A stretch of 64,000 bases of DNA from the NCBI RefSeq assembly GCF_022458985.1, contig NC_061787.1, forward strand, positions 23,383,629 through 23,447,628. Direction: 5' to 3'. The position numbers were made by a program, and so were the translations under genes. Below the pieces are notes generated by a model. It saw only the letters and a program-made list of their open reading frames with translations, was not told the DNA's origin and made no database searches. Below, in pieces: positions 56,346 through 64,000 of the stretch (position 1 is its first letter; each line of letters opens with the position of its first letter). This DNA is from Mugil cephalus. Lineage: Eukaryota; Chordata; Actinopteri; Mugiliformes; Mugilidae.

Positions 56346-56527
56346 GGACTCCACTCCGCTTCTGTACAAAAGAAGAATCTACACAAAATGTTAAAAAACA
56401 TATTTTAATGTTATCCTTAACTGAAAAAAAATGCAATGTGTGTGTGATGTGAACCGATGATGACTAAAAGCTTTTTGTTATCACTAATAATTAATATTAA
56501 TAAAAAAAAAAAAAAAAAAAAAAAAAG

Positions 56528-56682
56528 TCTGTTCTTATCAGTTTAAATATCTGATACGTCCTCTAATCCGAGGCCATATATTAAGCTGATATATTGGGTT
56601 TGGGAGATGAGCAAACAAGGGCATGCTCTCTCCACTACCCACGCACGACCTGGATTGGCAGTACCCCGGGAGCGGTGCACTC
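56528..56682 (+). pseudogene. U2 snRNA 3' fragment (split by LINE)
   Basis: U2 from nucleotide 39 to GCGGTGCACTC, with noise (TTAAATATCTG, GATGAGCAAACAAGG). The long spacer form and the insert follow. Confidence 0.8.
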
Positions 56683-56822
56683 CTCTACCACTTGTCAACA
56701 AACAAGAACGGCTTTGGTAAGCTCTGCGTACAACTTGGCTGACTCCTGAAAATAAGCCGGATGGGCGCTCTGCCTCTTGTACAATCTCTTCAGTGGCTGT
56801 ATCTTTTACACAGAGTTTCTTG

Positions 56823-58165
56823 GTCTTTGTGGCGGGGCGGTAGGGCTAATAAATTGTACATATTTTGTTTTCACTGAAATCAGTATACTTGTATGCCCCA
56901 GACAACGCCACCTCAGGTACTCACCCTGAAGGACAATACAATTACCAGAATCTTCGTTTTTACACAATACAGGTCCAATTGCCGGTCTAGCAAGAGACGT
57001 GGCCCATGAAATTAAAGTCATCAATATATTATTTATATTACAAAGGAACCAAACAAAGAAAATGCAAAAACCAAAGTCAGACACACGTGCAAAGAGCACA
57101 CCCGATGAACGACCCACATCCCAGGAACCGGCACATCAACGGGAGGATCTCCTACGATCACCCACGACCACTACCAGGCCGTCAGCCCCTGAAACAAAAA
57201 GAAAAGCCACAAAAAATAATCAGCAAAATAACAAAGTTAAAATTATCACCAGATGAAATGAAAAAACTGCCAATAAAAAATCAAATCCGCCAGCAACAAA
57301 TTTGAACACAATCGAATTGACTGAAACAACGAAATCCAAAAGTTTGAACCAATAAAGGGGTCAGAAACCTCCTCACTAAAAAAAGAGCGGTACCGCTGCA
57401 AACACGAGAACGGTGCTGCTACTAGCCCGCGGCGAAGGCGAACGAACCCAACCACAGTGGGCGAACAAGCGCCATAGGAACGGACGGGGCAGCAAATCAC
57501 CGCAGATCCACGCCGGGGGGGAGCCAGCCAGAAAACCCGAGCCGGAAACAGCTGCACGGACGGACATGAACTTGAAGCAGGACAAAGCAGCAGAGGTCAT
57601 GCAGACGGAAGGAGCCAATGGGAGTGATGGACTTGAACCTAACTTAAACACAAAAGGAAATTATATACCCGATCGCTCCCCCCACCAGGAACAGGTAAAA
57701 CTCAGAAAGAACGAAATACATACCTTATGGTACAGCACCTGTTTCATGCAACCAGTGAGAACGAGGCCAAGAGCAGCGAGCCGCTACCCAATCCATTTAC
57801 CTGTGACCACACTACATTAAACAACTGATAACGAGAGATTCCAGCACAACGAGAAAAGGATACCACCAGACAAGGAGACCACATTGAGCCAGAATCCCAC
57901 CCACGAGCCCCCCTTTGTCACAGCACAATAGAGCTATTCTCACTTTTCAAGAGAAATGTTAAGGCCTCACGCAAATACAAAACAGGCAAAAACGTACGTC
58001 GGCCCCCAGGAGTTACCTTGTTGCAGCCACACAGGACGTCCCAGAAATTACGCCAGCGGAGACAGAGGGAGGATGCGTAGGAGGGGCCGCTCTTTTATCC
58101 ACGACACCCATCATAATGACTCCTGGCCACGCCCAGCCCGCATAATTAAAAGCTGCCTAACAAAG
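56823..58165. repeat. 1.29-kb spacer insert, copy 4
   Basis: Noisy copy of the spacer insert between the U2 3' spacer and CCGGTTACCC. The minus-strand TATA-like and AATAAA-like strings are less clear than in copies 1 and 2. Confidence 0.55.
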
Positions 58166-58473
58166 CCGGTTACCCTTATTATCCAGACCAACGGAAACAA
58201 AAGCACGCTCCATATCTTTATTTGTCCCTACCCTCCTCACCAGTTAAACAACCACCTATGACACAATTTGAGAACGAGGCTCGCCATCTTCATCGCGTTC
58301 AAAAACGGAATAGAAAACACCGCCTCGGAGTTCCGGACAACAGCAGCGTAGCAGATGCAACACGCACCTGATGACCTGGCATTGCTAATGCTTAGATTGG
58401 ACATCACCAACCGTCTGCACGGTGTGACAGACAGACACGTTCCCCCGCCCAGCGACATGTGCCAACCCACGCC

Positions 58474-58535
58474 ATTTTTCTGGTAGTGGGGGGACTGCGT
58501 GCGCGCTCTCGCACTCTCCCCTTCTCTCGTCCCAT
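58474..58535 (+). pseudogene. U1 snRNA 3' remnant
   Basis: Same deleted U1 as at 30932: CCAACCCACGCC is joined to TTTTTCTGGTAGTGGGGGG and a terminal stem that here carries about 20 extra bases (CTCTCGCACTCTCCCC...). Non-functional as it lacks the 5' splice-site-pairing end. Confidence 0.75.
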
Positions 58536-58759
58536 GATAAAGTGTTAGACGTAAATCTTACACCTTCAACGCTTTCAAGTAGACCGCCTGGACACACACG
58601 CACAGAGCGAGAGAGATAACAGAAGGATAGCTGTATAAAAACAGGATATAGTGGTTAAGCTTTCCCCGCGCCACATATCCCATCAGACGTTCTGGGACCA
58701 AACACGAGTAGAGTGATGGTGTGGAGACGGGACACATAATGTCCAAGCCTTCAGCGAGT

Positions 58760-58786
58760 ATCGCTTCTCCTACCTTTTGGCTAAGA
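58760..58786 (+). pseudogene. U2 snRNA 5' fragment (split by LINE)
   Basis: ATCGCTTCTCCTACC...GGCTAAGA: the U2 leader with one or two changes, joined to the LINE start CTGGATCAGCTCC. The 3' part lies beyond the window. Confidence 0.85.
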
Positions 58787-59089
58787 CTGGATCAGCTCCT
58801 CAGGGTGGAGACAGTGATTGACTCTGTGACATAGCTTTACCGACACCGCCAACGTTTTGGAGAACATCATTGCACAACTTTGTCTATTATAAGGGTTCAT
58901 CTGTTTATTACAGCTGCATCCCATACGGATAAAGTTAGTTTCATTCTTTGCCGTGTTTGCACACAGATGTACTTTTTGCATTAATTTATTGTTATTTATT
59001 GGGTTTTTAAATTGTTTTAATCCAGTTTTTGTATAGAAACAATTTATAGCTGTTTTATTTTTTAGCACCCAAGTGGTGGAGCCTCCAAA

Positions 59090-60415
59090 AAAGTCGGCCA
59101 ACTATGCCCGGCACACGGAGGCCCCACAGTGTCCGCTCTCTTACGCAGGAGGTTGAGGAAAACACGTGGGATTTCAAGACTTGACTTCATCACGGAATCA
59201 AATACAAAAGACCTTGGAAGGTATTACCGCAGATGACCTCAACGTATTCTGACCTTACCCTTTTAACAAGGCTTTTTGACGTAGAGCTTACTGTTCAGCA
59301 TTGTTACTCACGTGGACATTTGGAAAAGGTCGAAATGTGAAATCCCAGTTCTTTCTTTCTCAGGGCTTTTAAATGTGTAGAAACTGACTTGATAATAGCC
59401 TGAAAACGGTTATTGTTAGAATGTTCAATGAAACATAAATGCTGAGGGACATTTGCTCATAGGTCTGGGAAAGATGTTGCCAAGCACTGTTAAAGGCCAG
59501 CTAACCAAGGTAAAGGAGAGGACGCATCTGGAACTGTGCCGGAGGGTACCCATTCAACAATGGCAGGACCCCCAGGGCTTCCCAGGCCAGAAAACAACTA
59601 TCCATCAATGATAGATCTTGGTGAAACAGGGGCTAAAACTCCACTACCAGGGACAGCCCAAGCTCTGCCGCAAGTGTGGTGAGCATGGGCCCCTGGTAGA
59701 GGCATGTGATAAAATCGTTTGTGGGAAATGTATAGAAATTGGGCACACATTGAGGATGCACCAATGGCAGAAAGTGCAATCTCGGTGGAGAAGGGAGAAC
59801 CACCTGTTCAGAGAAGCCCAAAAATCTTTTGCCAACAAGTTGAAACGACAAAACAAAAGGACATGGTACAAAATGGCGGAATGAGAGAGACGTTACAGAG
59901 CTGATTGACGGGTCGGATCCGGAAATTTCAAATCTCCCGCCAAAACCCGTATTTAGGTGGAGAATGTGGAAGACGGTGAAGGGGCATGGTCCACCCCCAC
60001 CGACTAGCACGAAACAGAGGAGATTGGGTCAGCGGTGGAGGGTGGAACCCACTGGTGGACAATGACAAACAAGAAAGCCAAATGACCCCTCCCGATGCCC
60101 AACCCCTCTAAAGCTTGCATCAGAATTGTCCTCATGATTCACTTGAAAAACTCAGAGAAGAGGGGAAGGGTTGAGACCGCACAGAAGATACTCTGAAGAT
60201 ATCCTTTCTTGGTGGGTCAAGAATCTTCCCCTCCGATTCACCCAATGAGGTCTCTTTTTAAATATTGCACTACAATCAACGCCCGAAAGACACAAAGCTA
60301 AACCAACATTGCCAGCAACGGCCCCCACCTAGACGTCGACGGGAATGGGCTCAACCACTTTCACTCTCAGTCTGTGGAAATTGAAGGAGGAGCTTCCATT
60401 CTCAAAGAAAATTAC
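59090..60415 (+). pseudogene. Keno copy 5 ORF1 (frame destroyed as read)
   Basis: A frame near 59618-59884 reads [20 protein letters not shown] and CGKCIEIGHT, so two of the three knuckles are visible. The ATG shared by other copies appears as AAAAAGTCGG. Dense indels elsewhere. Confidence 0.65.
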
Positions 60416-60470
60416 TAACTCTGTGTTTTAGTTCAAAACCACGTCGTCAAACATTTAGTCCATATTTAAA

Positions 60471-63400
60471 ATGTCCAAACCTGTTTATTTAACAATACTC
60501 ATGGCAATTACCATCTCAACCATAAATGTGATAAGAGTAAAGACGAGCGTTAGAGCACAGAGTGTTTATCATTTCTATTTCTTTAAGTCAGATTTGTTTT
60601 TATTACAAGTAAATGTTGCATACCGATTTTTAAACATTACACACAATGGGAGGGCATATGACAGTGAAATCAAAATGGAGGGGGTCAAATTATCACAGAA
60701 ATGAGGAGTAGGCCATTTTAAATCAACAATCCCACCATTCTGGTGAAGGGGCAGCACGGTGTGAAAGACGGTAGGGACTTATTAGCACATTTTTGACATT
60801 TATGAGACAGGATTTTAAAACCTTCTTAATATATATGATTTAAAGAAAGAAATGACAGGTATTACCTTTTTGAAGACTAGCATGTCCAACATGCTGGGTC
60901 GAACACCATTGATATTAAGGGGGTGATTTTAACTGCATTTTACGCAAAGGATAGAAGAGGAGCAGGAGACATTTTAAAAAACGGACAAGACGTTCGGTTT
61001 AATTAAAGTACGATGTGGACGATTTTTAAAACAACAGGACTGTTTTTAAAATCATGCATCCAAGATAGGAGGGCATCAACCTGGTTCAGTGGTGACGGCG
61101 CCAGAGCCTCTCGCAAAATTATATGTTCACCAGGACTGTGCACCCACGGATGCTACATAGAAACCTGTCCATCTTATCTGATCACCACATGCCTATCATG
61201 CACATTATCACTCACTATTTGGGGTGTGGACAAAACCAGGAAGAAGTCTGTGGAACTCAATCTGCTTCCCATCCTAGAATACAAAGACATAGTTATCGGT
61301 ATAGGGAGCAAATATAGAGAGTGGCAGACCCTTCAGACTTATCCAACTCACGAGCACACTGGTGGGAAATGGTTAAAGGGAGGACCCAACTTTTTTAGAC
61401 GAGCAGGGAAAAGAGAAAATACACAAAGAAAACAGATGCATGATGGGACAAGCAAAAACGACTTCAACGGTATTTTGAATTAAAATAAACATGGTTTCCA
61501 ATTTTAATGATGAAATAAAGCAAGTGCAAAACAGAAATGTCAAAATTTTGTGCAGAAATCCAAAGAAAAGGAAGTATTCTTCGAAGTAAAGAACAAGAAA
61601 TAGAAAGGGAGAAAAATGTACGCGATACATTTATAAAAAAATAAATGAACAAGGAGGGAATGTCTCTAAAACTGAGGGTGGCGGATGGTAGCCTGGTCAG
61701 CACTTCAGATGGTGCCCACAGGTTGTCATCAATTTCTATGAAAATCCTATACAAGGAAAAGCTGTTGAGAATGATAATAATGACTGAAGTTAGATTTTAA
61801 ATTGACCGACCGTTACAGACAGTTTGATTATAACCCAAGAATTTAACCCACGAAGAGTATTAACACATGGCTATCTCTTGAGTTTTAAGAGAGGGAAGTC
61901 CCCAGGCCCTGACGGACTTCCCTGTGAATTTTATCAAACGATCAGGACATTTTAGTACCTGACATGCTTGTTTGTTTGTTAAAGACTTTGAACGGCTGAC
62001 CTTTTACCTGACAGTTATAGAGTAGGGGCAGTGACACTACTCCTCCACAAGAGAAACAGACAAAACGGACCAGAAGAACTGGTAGACCAATTCACGCTCG
62101 TAAACTCTGACTGTAAACTTTTTAGCAAACTAGCGACAAACGGATGATCATGGTTTTTAGAGGACTTGATTCACCCCGGATCAAGTCAGTGCACATACCT
62201 GGGGAGAGGATCACTCACAGACGGCCTGGTACTGAACCGAGACACCAATACTGTTTACGCGAGAAGACAGAAACATTCGGCTAGTAGTCCTAAACTTTAG
62301 ACATAGAGAAAGCCTTTGATCGAGTCTCGCACCAGTAGTACATTTTTAAGGGTACTGCAAAAAAATGGGCTCCCAGAGAGTTAATAAAACGGGGGATGGA
62401 CGTTGTATCCGGGGGATTAGCAGCAGATTATCTAGTTAATGGGCACTACAAAAGCATCGTATTAACTGCGGTGTCCTCAGGGCTGTTCCGTTATCTGCCC
62501 TCCTCTATGTGGTTTGTATAGAACCATTGGCACAGATCTTGAAAGGACAAAAAGAACAATGGCGTGGGAATTCCGGGAAGCGGGGGAACTCCACCACCAG
62601 TGCATTTTGTTACATGGACGACATAAACATTTAATGCACTGACCAATTTATCTGTGAACCATGAACTCAAGACATGAACAGACTTGTTATGACAAGGGCC
62701 TCTGGCACAAGACGGAACAGAGTAAAAACAGCAAGCACAATTTTAACGGCGCCTTGACGCAGACAGAGAAAACAGGACATCGATGTTACTCAACACAGGA
62801 AAACCCGAAAATATTGGGTAAAAAATTTGAACAGGGAGGGAGGAGGGAATGCAAATTGGACAGACCGTTGAAGGGACAGTTTAGACAAAGACTAGGATTT
62901 GGGGACTAGAGGACTGACGATAGAAGGGAAGGTTTTAAATCATTAAAGATGTGATTTAACCCTTTACTTTTACTAATCAGTTCTGGTATTTTAAACCCCG
63001 CCTAGAAATGTGCATTTTAACTCTAGATCGTGCCATTTTTTACTTCATAAGGGATCAAAATGGGAAAGACTGATGGAGACAACCAATGAAGAAACAAAAG
63101 GAAAAAAGGAGGCAAGGGAGTACCTGACTTACGTCTGTTTTCTTCTCGGAAGCAGATACACTTCACTCCATATTGCAAATGGCAACAGACCCATCCATGA
63201 ATCTCAAGACAGCGGCGATGACAAGATTCTGGCTTGGGGACCCTACACTCAGAATACTGGAAAAATCTACCCAAAGACTAAGAACAACCTGTTCTTTTAA
63301 CCTACCACCATGCATATGCTTTTTATTCAAATTTTTTAAAGCATTTTAAGTTAAGGTGCAGAACAACAGCTTTTAAGAACCCTCGCCATGTCATCTCTTT

Positions 63401-64000
63401 TGTGCAGGAACGGTAGCCAGTGAATCCACTTGCGCGGCGCTTGCACTTCGGCGAGCCCTCCACAGTTGGCGCAATGTAAACCATCCCGCACTCCCAAACA
63501 GACTATCTTCCGGGACCTGTCATGGATGGTGGCACATGAAGATCCACCCGTCAGGTCCGTTCATTCACTGCCCCCCGGGGCAAACGGCAAGAAACTCAAC
63601 CTGCCCCCAGACCCTGGTTGTGGCGCAAACCTGAGACAGTGAGCAGCACATGCACTGGGAGTGCAGCGCAGCCGAAGACCTGTGGCAATGGCTGGGCTCC
63701 TTAAATTCCCGTACTAGCCATCAAAGGGAGGTCCTTACAAGCCAGCTGGTGCTGTATGGGGTGACCATGACAATAAATCACAGAGTAACGGAAGAGTTTG
63801 CCAAGCAGTGGCAGAGCTCGCCCTATCCGCCATCAAAGACGCCATAATGGACCCGTCCAAACTGCTGGTAAGAAGGCACACGCAATGATCCCCCCTGTGG
63901 CAGTGATCCGGCATGCTGCCAGCAACGGCCAAAGCTGCCGGGCTGCAGGCCGCAAGCCAAGGACCCAGCCACAAAGAAGAATCGCCTCTGTGCCAATTCG
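60471..64000 (+). pseudogene. Keno copy 5 ORF2 (partial, frame destroyed as read)
   Basis: Starts at the ATGTCCAAACC equivalent of the shared ORF2 start. Endonuclease pieces (near 61013-61480) and the GGTGTCC...CAGGGCTGTTCC motif-B region (near 62470) are recognisable. The YMDD coding stretch TACATGGACGAC is present near 62611. It ends at the window edge. Confidence 0.65.

Larger units (their letters stand above)
50891..56526 (+). mobile_element. Keno-type LINE in U2, copy 4 (noisy)
   Basis: Full-length copy of about 5.6 kb, ending in AATATTAAT and about 25 A before U2 resumes with GTCTGTTCTTATC. It is about 4% longer than copy 2 because of scattered one- to three-base insertions throughout UTRs and ORFs alike. 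Confidence 0.88.
29352..64000. repeat. Tandem array of linked U1-U2 snRNA genes with U2-inserted LINEs
   Basis: Seven U2 loci and seven U1 loci (full, partial or remnant) alternate, all on the + strand. In the one complete short unit, U2 to next U1 is 588 bp (47540 to 48128), U1 to U2 is 386 bp (48128 to 48514), and U2 to U2 is 974 bp. Five units are lengthened by a ~5.4-kb LINE in U2, and four by a ~1.29-kb spacer insert. The high similarity between units, spacers included, indicates concerted evolution or recent amplification. Confidence 0.9.
58787..64000 (+). mobile_element. Keno-type LINE in U2, copy 5 (runs off window)
   Basis: Same LINE from its 5' end to the C-terminal part of ORF2, with the window ending inside the region after the C-terminal CCHC knuckle. 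Noisy consensus, but some spots are better than in other copies; for example GGTGATTTTAACTGC keeps the GGDFNC frame. Confidence 0.88.

Noticed and set aside
29352-64000. 5S rRNA, U5 or other RNA genes linked to the U1-U2 unit
   Set aside because: I looked for their typical start and end strings in spacers and inserts and saw none. A covariance-model scan would be decisive.

Overview
The window looks like repeat-rich nuclear DNA of a teleost fish. The evidence is a V-SINE-type SINE, L2-like LINE pieces (one with the TTGAA-type tail), Penelope-like elements with a GIY-YIG nuclease, hAT and KDZ (Zisupton-type) transposase remnants, and a U2-specific Keno-type LINE. I see no intact host protein gene. 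All functional-looking host genes are small nuclear RNA genes. The window has two unlike halves separated by a 500-N gap (28852-29351). A second 500-N gap lies at 46666-47165.

Left half (1-28851): a nest of inverted repeats built from old mobile elements. Outer arms of about 6.6 kb (3811-10483 and 22232-28851) mirror each other. Each carries, from the outside in, an L2-like LINE endonuclease piece, a retrovirus-like pol fossil, a Penelope-like element, an exon-like segment, a MITE-like repeat and an unclassified dispersed repeat that I call X. Between them lie three smaller inverted repeats: 10745-12850 with 14445-16030; 16263-17452 with 18634-19922, which holds KDZ transposase remnants; and 20190-20700 with 21595-22075. 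Outside the arms, at 1-3210, X is interrupted by a V-SINE whose tail is interrupted by a 585-bp hAT derivative with a perfect 8-bp target duplication.

Right half (29352-64000): a tandem array of linked U1 and U2 snRNA genes, all on the + strand. The minimal unit, seen once complete, is 974 bp from U2 to U2. Of seven visible U2 loci, two are uninterrupted (47540 and 48514). The other five are each split after U2 nucleotide 26 by a 5.3-5.6 kb LINE with three CCHC knuckles in ORF1, an APE-type endonuclease and a YMDD reverse transcriptase. This is the signature of Keno (Tx1 group, L1 clade), known to target U2 genes. Each measurable insertion removes about 12 bp of U2, including the branch-site-pairing GUAGUA. 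Units come in two types that differ by a 1.29-kb spacer insert of unknown class and by a truncated U1 gene. One unit is a recombinant of the two.

Sequence quality is uneven. About 44885-45660 and 49000-64000 carry dense random single-base indels relative to near-identical sister copies, which looks like unpolished long-read consensus. Reading frames there should not be taken literally. The array is the most interesting part of the window: a retrotransposon occupying most copies of an essential spliceosomal RNA gene, with intact copies alongside.
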